Shown here piece after piece: positions 55,247-64,000 of a stretch of 64,000 nucleotides of DNA (the stretch's first letter is position 1; each line of letters starts with the position of its first letter). This DNA comes from Leptospira fluminis (lineage in GTDB: Bacteria; Spirochaetota; Leptospiria; Leptospirales; Leptospiraceae): the NCBI RefSeq assembly GCF_004771275.1, contig NZ_RQEV01000003.1, forward strand, positions 1 through 64,000, in the 5' to 3' direction. The position numbers and the translations under genes were made by a program. The notes beneath the pieces were generated by a model. It was not told the origin of the DNA and made no database searches. It saw nothing but the letters and a program-made list of their open reading frames with translations.

Positions 55247-55642
55247 TTAATTCCCGGAACGGAATAGAAATAATCCGGAGAGATATACGAGGGTATATAA
55301 TGGTAGAAAAACAAAGTTGAGTTTTCGATGGAATCCTTTTTTTCCCGCAAAGCCGGACCAACCGGTTAGGAGCATCAAAACCAGGGCCAGAGCGGCAAAG
55401 GCGCGGTGGATGTCGATGATCGTTCTGTCGAAGACCGGCACAAAGCCGGCGGAGTCCAAGCCCCCGAACAAGTATTTTAAGGACAGAAGATAGATCGCAG
55501 CGCAGAGATTAAAGAGGATGCCGATCGTATTAAAAATTCTGTGAAGACGATTGTTCCGAAAGCGGAACCAGAATCCGACATAGAAAGCGAGAATGGAAAT
55601 CGTCATCCCTAGATTTACGAGGAAAAGAGGCATGCAATACAA
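55247..55642 (-). CDS. Four-helix membrane protein
   Basis: A 131-residue integral membrane protein (four helices) that I do not recognise with confidence. Paired His residues (IDIHRAFAAL and KGFHRKLNF) sit at the ends of the third and fourth helices, as in small cytochrome b561-like or DUF420-like proteins. Haem binding is only a guess. The fourth residue Met (55633) is an alternative start. It lies between the transketolase subunit gene and the tRNA genes. Confidence 0.6.
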   Translation of the reverse strand: MYCMPLFLVNLGMTISILAFYVGFWFRFRNNRLHRIFNTIGILFNLCAAIYLLSLKYLFGGLDSAGFVPVFDRTIIDIHRAFAALALVLMLLTGWSGFAGKKGFHRKLNFVFLPLYTLVYLSGLFLFRSGN

Positions 55643-55727
55643 ATCCCCCGTTCTAGTGCCAGGAGAAAATCCTTTTTAATCGGTTGACCCCGGAAATCCG
55701 CTCGAAATACTGGTTACGAGTCCAAAC

Positions 55728-55800
55728 GCTGCCTTAGCTCAATTGGTAGAGCAGCTGACTTGTAATCAGCAGGTTGGGGGTTCGATTCCTCTAGGCAGCT
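55728..55800 (+). tRNA. tRNA-Thr (anticodon TGT)
   Basis: A 73-nt cloverleaf. Acceptor GCTGCCT pairs with AGGCAGC, the D-arm is GCTCAATTGGTAGAGC, the anticodon loop is CTTGTAA (anticodon TGT) and the T-arm has GGTTCGATTCC. CCA is not encoded. Confidence 0.97.
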
Positions 55801-55832
55801 GATCGGGCGGATTCACCTTTTCCAAAAATCTC

Positions 55833-56082
<250 letters not shown>

Positions 56083-57825
56083 TTATTTCCCCACCGAGTA
56101 CGGAAGCCTGGGTTCCTGTTGTAGGGAGAAATTTCCTAGAAATTTAGCGAACTCCACAAGACTTCCTTTCCTATATTCGAAACTTCGCAGCGCAAGAGCC
56201 GGATTAATGAGACGAACCAGCATCTCTTTCCAAACCTGAGAATTCGCATATACGAGTATATTCGGATTCTCAGAAATACGCTCTTCGATTTCGGCCACAC
56301 CTCTCCGCAAGTGGACGGTAAACTCCTCGCCGGTATCCGTAAATTTGATCGAAACTTTTCCTTGTAAATCGGCGCTCTTGACCGGATCCAAACGAGCGGA
56401 TAAATTCGAGAAGAATACGGAAAGAGGATAACGTTTCAATAATATTGCACTGGGTTTTATCCGTAGCCTCGCCACGAAATCGTCGTGAATTTCAAGCGCT
56501 TCCGTCAGGTAATAATGACGCGCGTTCGCGTTTTCGGCTCCTTCTCCCAAGGATCGTAAGGATCGAATCCTGATCTCTTTCCCGTTCCGATTTTCCGGAT
56601 CGATTCGCAGAATATATCCGCTTAATTGAAGCGCGGCTTGGTATTCGCCTTTTTCCAGTTTTTCCCTCGCAATCAAGACCAAGCGATCCTTTCCCCCGGC
56701 GAGTTCCGAAAAAAGTTCCGCCTGTTCCTTTCTCGTCAAGGGCTCCAGTTCGGAAGAATCCCCGGAAAACCAACCTAGATTTCCGACAAACATGGATCTC
56801 ACCGACCAGGAAACTTTTCCATACACCTCTTGTAGATAGGGGGAAGATGCCAGGTGTTTAGGCAACTTTACGAATTCCACAAGATCGTCGGGATGCAGAC
56901 CTAGGTTGATCCCGCGCAAAGATTGGTCGTGAACGTACTGGATCGCGTCCCGATAATCCGTTAGAATTCCGTAAATCTCCTTGGCTCCCCGTATGGGTCT
57001 ACCGTGACTAGGAACCACAAATTCGGGTTTAAGCGATCTCGCTAGATCGATGGACCGATACCAATTTTTTAAACTTCGAAACCAGGTTCCGCGGATCGTA
57101 TATAAGCTCGGAAAGGATTTGTAAAAATTATCCCCGGTCAAAAGTGCTTTTTGTTCCGGGAGCCATACGTAGATCTGGTCGTCGGTTTCTCCGGGAGCGT
57201 GAATCAATTCCATTTCGATTCCCGCTGCCTTTACGGAAAGTCTATTCTCGAACGTTTTCGTAGGAGGAAGGTAATCTATTTTTGTGGAGGCGGTATAACC
57301 TTGGGAAGGGCCGATCCCTACGTTTTCCACTTCCTCTTTACGTAAATAATTTCCGAACATACGGGCGCTTCTGCTTCCCACTACGATCGCAGTTTCGCTC
57401 GCGAATCTTTCCACATTCGCTTGCAAGTCCTTATGTGCATATATTATAGGCGAGGATCCTGCCGCAAAAACGGAGGAACCGAAAATATGGTCCGGATGAC
57501 CGTGAGTATAGATGATAGCTTTGACGGGCAAGTTAGATATCTTACGGAATTCTTTAAAAACCTCCTCCGCGGATTCGAGGTCTTCCATCGTATCCACTAC
57601 GATGACACCGTCCTTTCCCATTATAAATATCGAATTCGCGATCCCGTATCCTACCGCGGAATAGACACCGGGAGAGACTTGGTGGATTCTTTTTTCGAAT
57701 TCCCGGTCGACTTCCTTCCGCGCGCCGACGATTTCTCTCTTTGATTCCTCCGAAGTACGACAGTCGGAGACGTATAGCATTTGGGAAAATAAAAGGCAGA
57801 AAGCGAGAAACCTGTATGTGAGCAC
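56083..57825 (-). CDS. Alkyl-sulfatase-like MBL-fold lipoprotein
   Basis: About 580 residues. The true start is GTG 57825: AAAGGAGGTG lies 5 nt before it, and the signal MLTYRFLAFCLLFSQMLYVSDC with a lipobox Cys follows. The MBL motif YTHGHPDHIFGS, TGDNFYKSFPSLYTIRGTWFRSL, SHGRPIRG, a helical alkylsulfatase dimerisation region and a C-terminal SCP2-like domain (VSIKFTDTGEEFTVHLRRGVAEIEE) match SdsA1/BDS1-like alkyl sulfatases, which cleave sulfate esters such as SDS. The first-metal motif THGHxDH has Gly where many have Ser. Confidence 0.85.
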   Translation of the reverse strand: MLTYRFLAFCLLFSQMLYVSDCRTSEESKREIVGARKEVDREFEKRIHQVSPGVYSAVGYGIANSIFIMGKDGVIVVDTMEDLESAEEVFKEFRKISNLPVKAIIYTHGHPDHIFGSSVFAAGSSPIIYAHKDLQANVERFASETAIVVGSRSARMFGNYLRKEEVENVGIGPSQGYTASTKIDYLPPTKTFENRLSVKAAGIEMELIHAPGETDDQIYVWLPEQKALLTGDNFYKSFPSLYTIRGTWFRSLKNWYRSIDLARSLKPEFVVPSHGRPIRGAKEIYGILTDYRDAIQYVHDQSLRGINLGLHPDDLVEFVKLPKHLASSPYLQEVYGKVSWSVRSMFVGNLGWFSGDSSELEPLTRKEQAELFSELAGGKDRLVLIAREKLEKGEYQAALQLSGYILRIDPENRNGKEIRIRSLRSLGEGAENANARHYYLTEALEIHDDFVARLRIKPSAILLKRYPLSVFFSNLSARLDPVKSADLQGKVSIKFTDTGEEFTVHLRRGVAEIEERISENPNILVYANSQVWKEMLVRLINPALALRSFEYRKGSLVEFAKFLGNFSLQQEPRLPYSVGK

Positions 57826-57872
57826 GAACACCTCCTTTGCTTTTCGCACATCCGCGAAGTCGGTCCTCTAAT

Positions 57873-59486
57873 CTATCCCTTTTCCCATAGGACGTTCGAA
57901 GGCTTTATGGAAACATTATAATATTCTTTCCCTTTTCTGATTTCGATGTAAGTCCTATTCAAGACTTTCCTAAAAACGACAAAATCCAGATTCCAAGGCC
58001 CCAAAACGCCGATCGGTCCGAACACGGGTGGGGAATCGGCCGCAGCCAAGGACGGATCGATTCCTTGGGGTGGCGGAATTTCCTTCCACATCCATTTTGC
58101 GTTTACGGGCAGATAAGACGAATCCGCAAAAGCATAACTGGCATCGTCTTCCTCCTCGTTGACTGCGGACAGGATCTGTTCCAAAGTACCGGGAAGAGTC
58201 TCCTTACAGAACTGGGGCTGGATATTCGGAGAACCGAAAAAGGGTCTCCGAATCACTTTACAGATATATTTCGTTTTTTCGGGTAAGACCAAATTCGCGT
58301 CTCGATCCCGCACGTCCCAAAAAGGAAATCGAGTCTTATCCTCCGGAGGAAACAGTTTTGCCAGAATCCCGGCGGATTCGGTTTCTTCCTCTGCCCCGTC
58401 GTCGTCTTTATCCGGATTTCCCGCACTCGTTCTGGATAAAAAATTTTCCGCGGCTTCCCTTCCTCCACCTTGGGCTACGAAGGAAAATACCGGATCCGGG
58501 TTTTCACGCATTAGGATTCGTAAGGCGGGAAGGTACGGCATCGCCCAATCCCAATCGTTCGTTTGACAAAGTTTGCGGAAAAGAACTTCCGTCTCTTCGT
58601 CTCCGTTGTATGTTTCCGAAGGAAAAGAACATGCCTCTTTCCTTCTATCCATCAGCAAAAGATTCTTAGCGGCTTCGAAGCGTCCTCTCTTGGCGTTGGA
58701 ATACGTGGAACTCATTAGAAAATAACGCGCGCTAGCTTCGAAACGACCCCTATTCCGGAGAAACTTCGCATATAAGTAGAGGATATCCGACTTGGAATCC
58801 GCACTCAGTGATTTGGATTTTCCCGCCAAAAAAATCCTCCGATAAGGAGTTCCCCGTCCGGACTGTAGAGCGGATCCCACCCAGAGAGGCAGAGCGACAT
58901 CCTTGGACAAAAGTTCCTTTTCCGTCAAATAGGCGAAGATATGATCCCAGCCCTCGTAGTCCTTCGTTTTCATCTTTACCGAATAACAGAGCCGAATTAA
59001 AGCCAGATTTTCCTTTTTGGATAGCGAACGATACGGTTCGGAAATCTCGGGTGAAGCCGCTTCCGAAGAAACGGTGGAATCCGTCTTGGTTTCCGGCACG
59101 GAAAATGCCGAAGTGCTCTTGGAGCAGGCCTGCGTAACCGCAATAAGCGAATACGGACTGATTCCCAATCCCTGGGATAGGTTCTTTACGAACGAGGACC
59201 ATTCCCCTTTTTTGTTCTTGGTCGTCCCGGCCCGGATCTGGTACTGCAAAGCGGGAACGTATTTGTTGAATTTTTCGTAGAGAAAATAGAGTCTCGTGGC
59301 TGCCGTTCTTCTAACATCGGAACTCGACCCCGTTCGGGAGACCTCCTCATACAGAGGTATCGCAAAAACGGGAGATTGCTTCTCCAAAGAATAAGCGTCC
59401 TCATAGTTTACGGCCGAAAGAAAAGTCGGAACGGATACGGAGAAAAATATCATAAAAATAGTATATTTAGAAAATCTAAAATACAT
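57873..59486 (-). CDS. Hypothetical exported protein, helical repeats
   Basis: I do not recognise this 537-residue protein. A signal peptide (ends TFLSA) precedes a helical region with repeat-like segments ([32 protein letters not shown]...[28 protein letters not shown]), likely TPR/SEL1-type scaffolding, and a C-terminal beta part ([25 protein letters not shown]). It overlaps the PBP gene by 11 bp (59476-59486), so the two may be translated together and act at the cell wall. Confidence 0.55.
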   Translation of the reverse strand: MYFRFSKYTIFMIFFSVSVPTFLSAVNYEDAYSLEKQSPVFAIPLYEEVSRTGSSSDVRRTAATRLYFLYEKFNKYVPALQYQIRAGTTKNKKGEWSSFVKNLSQGLGISPYSLIAVTQACSKSTSAFSVPETKTDSTVSSEAASPEISEPYRSLSKKENLALIRLCYSVKMKTKDYEGWDHIFAYLTEKELLSKDVALPLWVGSALQSGRGTPYRRIFLAGKSKSLSADSKSDILYLYAKFLRNRGRFEASARYFLMSSTYSNAKRGRFEAAKNLLLMDRRKEACSFPSETYNGDEETEVLFRKLCQTNDWDWAMPYLPALRILMRENPDPVFSFVAQGGGREAAENFLSRTSAGNPDKDDDGAEEETESAGILAKLFPPEDKTRFPFWDVRDRDANLVLPEKTKYICKVIRRPFFGSPNIQPQFCKETLPGTLEQILSAVNEEEDDASYAFADSSYLPVNAKWMWKEIPPPQGIDPSLAAADSPPVFGPIGVLGPWNLDFVVFRKVLNRTYIEIRKGKEYYNVSIKPSNVLWEKG

Positions 59487-62157
59487 TTTTCAGGATCTCC
59501 TTCTTGGCGTCGGCCTTATGAGTCAAGGGGCAGATTTCCGTAGGCACATGGGACGGATGAAACAATTCTCCCGTTTTTTTAGGACAATCGGGACCCGGCA
59601 ATTTTCCCGACTCAGCGCAAATCGACAAGGAAACCGCCCTTTGGGAAAAGGAATACCTTCTTCTTTCGTCCCGGTCCGCCGATTCGGCGGTATCGAATAC
59701 CTTCGCGATCGTTCCCCAGAGAGGCGCGGCTACCGTTCCGCCTAATGCGGAAGAGCCCATGCCGTAAATAGGAGAGTCGTAACCGATCCAAACGGCCATG
59801 GAAAGTCCCGGACGTATTCCGACGAACCAAGCATCGCGGTATTCGTTCGTGGTTCCGGTTTTGCCGGCGACTTCTCCCCTATATCCCGTGTTTCGAACTC
59901 CGGCATGATTCGCGCTTCCGTGCAATAGATCCACCATGATCTCCGCTGTAGGAGGCGAAATCGCCTTGCGTTCTTTCGGCCAACGAAGGTTGAATTCGTC
60001 CTGTTCTTTTCTTTGATAAACGACATTACCGGAACGATCGGTGATTTTTTCGATGAGGTGCGGTCGGACGATGTTTCCGTCGTTCGCAAAGGAGGAATAT
60101 GCCGAGGCCATTTCCAACGGAGAAAGTTCGAGGGAACCCAAAGCCAGGGATAAGTCCCTTCTAAATCGGTTTTTCAGCACCTTCTCTTCCGGGAAAAAGA
60201 ATCTTCCGAATGTTTCCGAAATTTCGGAAAGACCCAATTTTTCGGCGATCTGTACGGCGGCCGTATTTTTCGATTTCGCTAAGGCAACACGCACGGAAAT
60301 ATCTCCGTCGTATTGGCTGCCGATATTTTCCGGCATCCAGTTGGATGTCGCATTCCGGTAGATCAGAGGCGCATCCAAAATATGGGTCGCAGGCGTCACG
60401 AATCCTTTATCGATCGCTTCCGCATACAATACGGGTTTTATCGTCGAACCTGTCTGACGGACCATGCCTGTCGCCCTAGGAAACTGGTTGTCCGACTTGA
60501 ACTCCGTTCCCCCGTGCAACAGAAGCACGTCTCCCGTTTGCGGATCTACCGCGACCACCGCGGCCTGCAATCCGCTATCTCCACCGGCACGGAACCGATC
60601 CGTGTCCAAAAACAATTCGAGAGCGGGAGAAAGATCCGCCACGAGATTTCGAAACGGAGCGGCTTCACCATCCTTCCCTTGGACGGTCAATCTTTGCTTT
60701 CTCACCGCACCGGAGCGAACAAGAGAATCCACATGAGACTTTACGATTCTCTGTAATTCGGTTTGTACGGGTTGGGAGATGGTCGTGTGAACGGAAAAAC
60801 CTCCCGTTTCATAAATGTTCGCATCCGGGTATAAACCTTGTAGAAATTTACGTACATGCTCCGTGACATAGGGAGAATCGTCCTTTCGATTTCCGTAAAC
60901 CGTTTCTCCGGGAGAACGAGTGTGGAAGGAAACGTATAGTTCCCGCATGATCGGACGAAGATCCTCTCTCAAAGCGCCGTCGTTTTCCAAGGATTTCAAA
61001 ATCGCTTCCACCCTGCCTAAGGACAAATCCGGATTCTTCAAAGGAGAATACCGGTTCGGCGCGGAGGCCAACGAGGCGAGAACGATCATTTCGGAGAGAC
61101 TCAAATCCTTCGGTTTCTTACCGAAATAGAATTGCGAAGCGCTATCGAAGCCGAAGGCCCCGTGTCCCAGATATACGTTGTTCATATAATGCAAAAGGAT
61201 TCTCTGTTTGTCCAATTGCGATTCGAGAGCGTATGCGAGCTGTGCTTCCTTTAATTTTCTTCCCAAACTCTTTTCGCGATCGTTCAATAAGATCCGTGAG
61301 AGCTGCTGGGTGATGGTGGACGCGCCCTGCTTGAATCTAAGACTCGTCAAGTTTACGAAAAACGCTCGAAGGACGGAGGAATAATGTATTCCGCCGTGGG
61401 AGTAAAAATTGCGATCCTCCACCAGCAGTACCATCCGCTTTAGGTTTTCCGGATAAGCATCCCATTCCAGATTGCTGGTCTTCTTGCCGAAAATTTCGGA
61501 CACTTTCTTTCCGTCCCGGTCGTAGATCACCGTCGGCTGGTGGATATAAAATACGCTCAAGAGCCCTTCCACTTCCGATTCCCTCTGGACGACCCCTATC
61601 CAAAAGAATATTAGAAAAGCAAGAAATACCGGAACCGGAAAAGCTAAAAGCCAGAAATTCGCGCGAAAGCGGGGGAGCCGGAATTTTCTTCCCCGATCAA
61701 AAAGTCTTTCCGCCAAAGTTCGGACAGGATGTCCGCTCCCGGGAGCTTCCCCTTCCCGCATTCTGATTTTTTGGAACCAGGGTCGATCTCCTCGTAAATC
61801 GGACTTTGGGGATTTCCAGGAATCGATTTTCTTACGGAATTTATCCGCAAGGGAAAGCTGGTCCTTCTCTCTTATCGTATCCGCATCGGTTGCAGTCTTC
61901 TTAACGATAAAAGGTTCCGGATTCGGTTCACGAACGGAGGGTTGGCGCTCGGGAGAAATATCGGATTCGGGTCTTACCGTCGGATTTTCGGAGACCGACT
62001 TGCGAGCCAAACGGACCAAGGACTTGTGCCCGCATCGATAACAGGTCAGCCGAAAAACCATCTCGGTAGGAACGCTTTCCGGTAGACGGGATAACGTACC
62101 GCAAGCGGGGCACTCGAATTTAGATTCGAAAAGAGTACGAATTCCTGTCTCCAGCAT
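59476..62157 (-). CDS. Class A penicillin-binding protein (PBP1A-like) with N-terminal zinc ribbon
   Basis: An 893-residue bifunctional peptidoglycan synthase. Residues 14-44 carry CPACG and CYRCGH (Cys16, Cys19, Cys39, Cys42), a zinc ribbon, before a charged cytoplasmic linker and one membrane helix (about 170-190). The glycosyltransferase domain (GT51) has [13 protein letters not shown] and [13 protein letters not shown]. The transpeptidase has STIK (catalytic Ser571), SKN (629-631) and KTGT (766-769). A cytoplasmic zinc ribbon on a class A PBP is unusual. It overlaps a helical exported protein gene. Confidence 0.92.
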   Translation of the reverse strand: MLETGIRTLFESKFECPACGTLSRLPESVPTEMVFRLTCYRCGHKSLVRLARKSVSENPTVRPESDISPERQPSVREPNPEPFIVKKTATDADTIREKDQLSLADKFRKKIDSWKSPKSDLRGDRPWFQKIRMREGEAPGSGHPVRTLAERLFDRGRKFRLPRFRANFWLLAFPVPVFLAFLIFFWIGVVQRESEVEGLLSVFYIHQPTVIYDRDGKKVSEIFGKKTSNLEWDAYPENLKRMVLLVEDRNFYSHGGIHYSSVLRAFFVNLTSLRFKQGASTITQQLSRILLNDREKSLGRKLKEAQLAYALESQLDKQRILLHYMNNVYLGHGAFGFDSASQFYFGKKPKDLSLSEMIVLASLASAPNRYSPLKNPDLSLGRVEAILKSLENDGALREDLRPIMRELYVSFHTRSPGETVYGNRKDDSPYVTEHVRKFLQGLYPDANIYETGGFSVHTTISQPVQTELQRIVKSHVDSLVRSGAVRKQRLTVQGKDGEAAPFRNLVADLSPALELFLDTDRFRAGGDSGLQAAVVAVDPQTGDVLLLHGGTEFKSDNQFPRATGMVRQTGSTIKPVLYAEAIDKGFVTPATHILDAPLIYRNATSNWMPENIGSQYDGDISVRVALAKSKNTAAVQIAEKLGLSEISETFGRFFFPEEKVLKNRFRRDLSLALGSLELSPLEMASAYSSFANDGNIVRPHLIEKITDRSGNVVYQRKEQDEFNLRWPKERKAISPPTAEIMVDLLHGSANHAGVRNTGYRGEVAGKTGTTNEYRDAWFVGIRPGLSMAVWIGYDSPIYGMGSSALGGTVAAPLWGTIAKVFDTAESADRDERRRYSFSQRAVSLSICAESGKLPGPDCPKKTGELFHPSHVPTEICPLTHKADAKKEILKNVF

Positions 62158-62214
62158 CAGTAGTACTTTCGGAGAAAATGCGTCCGCCTACAAGCACGAA
62201 ATTCGGGGCTCGGA

Positions 62215-63072
62215 CTAGGGAACAACCTTTCGCGGAGTCAACACAAGGACTTCAGCCTGTAGAAAGTCCTCCTCCCCGGGTCCGAAGCTTTGGTTTACGG
62301 GAAAAACGCTGATTACCAATACCTTCAAGCCCATCTGTCTAAGCCGAAACGGAACACCCATCCCTTGATCGCTGTGAAACCTGCCGTTAATATGAAATAT
62401 TTTTCTTCCCGTAGCATAAAAGGCATCCGCGATCGCGTCCGCCATACTTGCGTCCCATAGATACTGGGCATCCATAAAGTTGCCTAGATTTGCGGTAGAA
62501 CCGTGATGTCCCAAAACGGCTTTCAATTTGGACTCGTACTGTTCCTGTCGATGGAGTCCGATCAGATATCTAGGAGGTAAAAAAGGACTACGCAATCGAA
62601 GCAAAGAAGAAAGTCCTTTTTGCGAAACCAGATTCGCGTATCTCCTCGGCACATTGGATGCGATCACAGGCAATTTCTTGCTCTTGGCATATTCCACCAA
62701 AGGGTGGTAGTCCGACAGATAATTCGACCAAAATACGGTTCCGTTCAGATACCCTTTTTCCGTCAGCTCCCCTCTTAGAAATTCGTTCAATATTCTCTGC
62801 TGGTCCCGTTCCAACATTTCGAGAGAAAGCGCGAAAGGAAATTTTTCGGATAGCCTCTTTAAGGTTTCCAACTGCCAAACATGGCCGACCGTATCGTCGT
62901 GCTCTTCCCCGATCAACACCGCATCCGCATCGCGCACTTTGGACTCCAGGATTTCCTGAGAAATCTCCTTTTGGGAAACCGAATCGAAGATCCGAATCCG
63001 GGAAGTTTCGTTTGGTTGAGCGCCTAAGGCGAGCGGAAGAAAAAAAAGAACCGAAGCTTTGCGAAATGACAT
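62215..63072 (-). CDS. ChaN-like haem-binding/DUF399 protein
   Basis: About 285 residues from ATG 63072 (signal peptide ending LALG). The motifs ADAVLIGEEHDDTVGHVWQLETLK, ALSLEMLERDQQ and FHINGRFHSDQGMGVPFRL match ChaN-type iron/haem-binding proteins. In other bacteria ChaN dimers bind haem with Tyr and His. An upstream in-frame ATG at 63129 gives no clear signal. It lies 57 bp upstream of the PBP gene in the same direction. Confidence 0.82.
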   Translation of the reverse strand: MSFRKASVLFFLPLALGAQPNETSRIRIFDSVSQKEISQEILESKVRDADAVLIGEEHDDTVGHVWQLETLKRLSEKFPFALSLEMLERDQQRILNEFLRGELTEKGYLNGTVFWSNYLSDYHPLVEYAKSKKLPVIASNVPRRYANLVSQKGLSSLLRLRSPFLPPRYLIGLHRQEQYESKLKAVLGHHGSTANLGNFMDAQYLWDASMADAIADAFYATGRKIFHINGRFHSDQGMGVPFRLRQMGLKVLVISVFPVNQSFGPGEEDFLQAEVLVLTPRKVVP

Positions 63073-63192
63073 ACCGAAAACCAAAGATCTGATTCGGAAA
63101 GGATCCTCCGTTCGTACGCGTTTTTGCAATGAAATCTCCGATCCAAATCGTAAAAAATCCAGAGGAAGGAATCGTCCTATTGCGAACGGGAT

Positions 63193-64000
63193 CTATCTCG
63201 GATTCAAAGGGTTGCTCCATTGTTGGGAATAGTAACTCTCCGCCTGAAGAGGGCTAGGTGAACGGGTAAAATCCATTTTTTTCACCTGGGATCCGTCTGG
63301 ATAACTCCCCATGGAGAAACTCCCGCTGCCGGTTCCTAATGCAGTCGCAGAACCTGCTCCGTTAAACGCATAATCCGTGAGGGCGTCCAGTTGCCTCCAT
63401 ACGCCGTAAAAGTCCAGACCATTCAACGCTCCGATGCCGATGATGGTGTCTTTGATCGGAACGTAATGGTCCGCTTTTAAGGTGTATCCCCCGAACGAAT
63501 CGGTATAGATGATCTGGTAAGACCGTTCCGTGGATGGTATGGAAGTAACGTTATTAAAAATATCGATCGCCATACGATGATCGTTAGTGTCGTCTTCCTG
63601 ATGGACCTGGACGATCAATTTAGTCGCCGTGGTAAAGTCCGCGAGATTCGAATTCGTGGTATTAAACGAATACCACGGAGCGGCGAGATACATGAAAGAC
63701 CCGGAACTTCCCCAAGATTGTTCGAAAAGACCTTTATGAGCCATATAAGGAGTAGCTCCTCCTCCGTACGAATGTCCCATGAATCCTACTTTTTTCGTAT
63801 CGATCCGGTTCGGGTACGTATTCACCGCGTATGTCAGTCCCGCCCACATAATGTCGTAATTCTGTTGAGGCGGTCTATTGTCGGAAAAGTAAATGGGGAA
63901 TACCACGACATACCCTTTAGAAACGTAAAAGTCGATCAAGGGGTAATACGGCTCCGCGGAAGGGGAGCTGAATCCGTGAAATAGAAACAAGACGGGAGCG
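63193..64000 (-). CDS. Alpha/beta hydrolase (partial, 5' end outside window)
   Basis: The frame runs off the right edge (upstream residues APVLFLFHG). HGFSSPSAEPYYPLIDFYVSKGY, the nucleophile loop GFMGHSYGGG (Ser), an acid-type segment VQVHQEDDTNDH and a likely His (KADHYVP) fit a dienelactone-hydrolase or platelet-activating-factor-hydrolase-like enzyme. The C-terminus has a Gly/Ser/Thr-rich stretch (GSATALGTGSGSFSMGS). It may be secreted; the signal peptide would lie beyond the edge. Confidence 0.8.
   Translation of the reverse strand, partial: APVLFLFHGFSSPSAEPYYPLIDFYVSKGYVVVFPIYFSDNRPPQQNYDIMWAGLTYAVNTYPNRIDTKKVGFMGHSYGGGATPYMAHKGLFEQSWGSSGSFMYLAAPWYSFNTTNSNLADFTTATKLIVQVHQEDDTNDHRMAIDIFNNVTSIPSTERSYQIIYTDSFGGYTLKADHYVPIKDTIIGIGALNGLDFYGVWRQLDALTDYAFNGAGSATALGTGSGSFSMGSYPDGSQVKKMDFTRSPSPLQAESYYSQQWSNPLNPR

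Overview
The window looks like chromosomal DNA from a spirochaete of the genus Leptospira, probably not the low-GC pathogenic group. By-eye GC content is intermediate. Supporting signs are several membrane receptors with jelly-roll plus seven-helix modules joined to PP2C phosphatases, a FlaA-like flagellar sheath protein, many lipoproteins with spirochaete-type lipoboxes, and repeat elements carrying a GTAGGAGGTCCCCAC-like core. The genus call rests on family recognition, not on a database search. The window is gene dense (about 50 protein genes and two tRNAs) and contains no phage, IS transposase, rRNA or CRISPR array that I can see.

Left part (1-16262): a 249-bp dispersed repeat; an alkylation-repair pair (ada-alkA fusion and ogt); an AhpD-like protein; a chemotaxis receptor; then a compact rightward cluster (5576-10891). 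That cluster encodes a Cys/His-rich exported protein, a beta-propeller lipoprotein with a Met-rich tail, a Met/His-rich beta-barrel, a c-type cytochrome lipoprotein, a YceI protein and a second (DUF5777-like) barrel. I read it as an uncharacterised envelope redox/copper module. It is followed by an EamA transporter, an M14 carboxypeptidase, two tandem DUF2147 paralogues, a methyltransferase and a 666-bp gene-free stretch with structured GC-rich DNA.

Middle part (16263-36891): a formylglycine-generating-enzyme-like protein; a PP2C receptor; a MarR regulator and an SDR enzyme that share a perfect palindromic operator; a long leftward run (27122 to 20657) of M24 peptidase, PF10118 protein, SDR, alpha/beta hydrolase, RlmK-like methyltransferase, outer-membrane protein and isoprenoid-synthase-like protein; a membrane-bound AraC regulator facing a citrate synthase homologue that lacks two of its three catalytic residues; a cytochrome c peroxidase behind a PerR/Fur-type box; and a leftward set of dusA, PP2C receptor, MBL hydrolase and degenerate-kinase receptor.

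Right part (37029-64000): mnmC, recQ, dinB, a ComF-type phosphoribosyltransferase, a FlaA-like protein, the second copy of the dispersed repeat in inverse orientation, a PdxB-like dehydrogenase, lnt with a membrane-anchored partner, an exonuclease-like protein, an MBL hydrolase, a polyprenyl synthase, a SirB1-like protein and a lone N-terminal transketolase subunit. These are followed by tRNA-Thr and tRNA-Tyr, with a duplicated tRNA-Tyr 3' end, an alkyl-sulfatase-like lipoprotein, a PBP1A with an N-terminal zinc ribbon, a ChaN-like protein and an alpha/beta hydrolase cut by the window edge.

Most annotations are by motif and family resemblance. Starts were moved where a Shine-Dalgarno sequence, signal peptide or gene overlap supported it.
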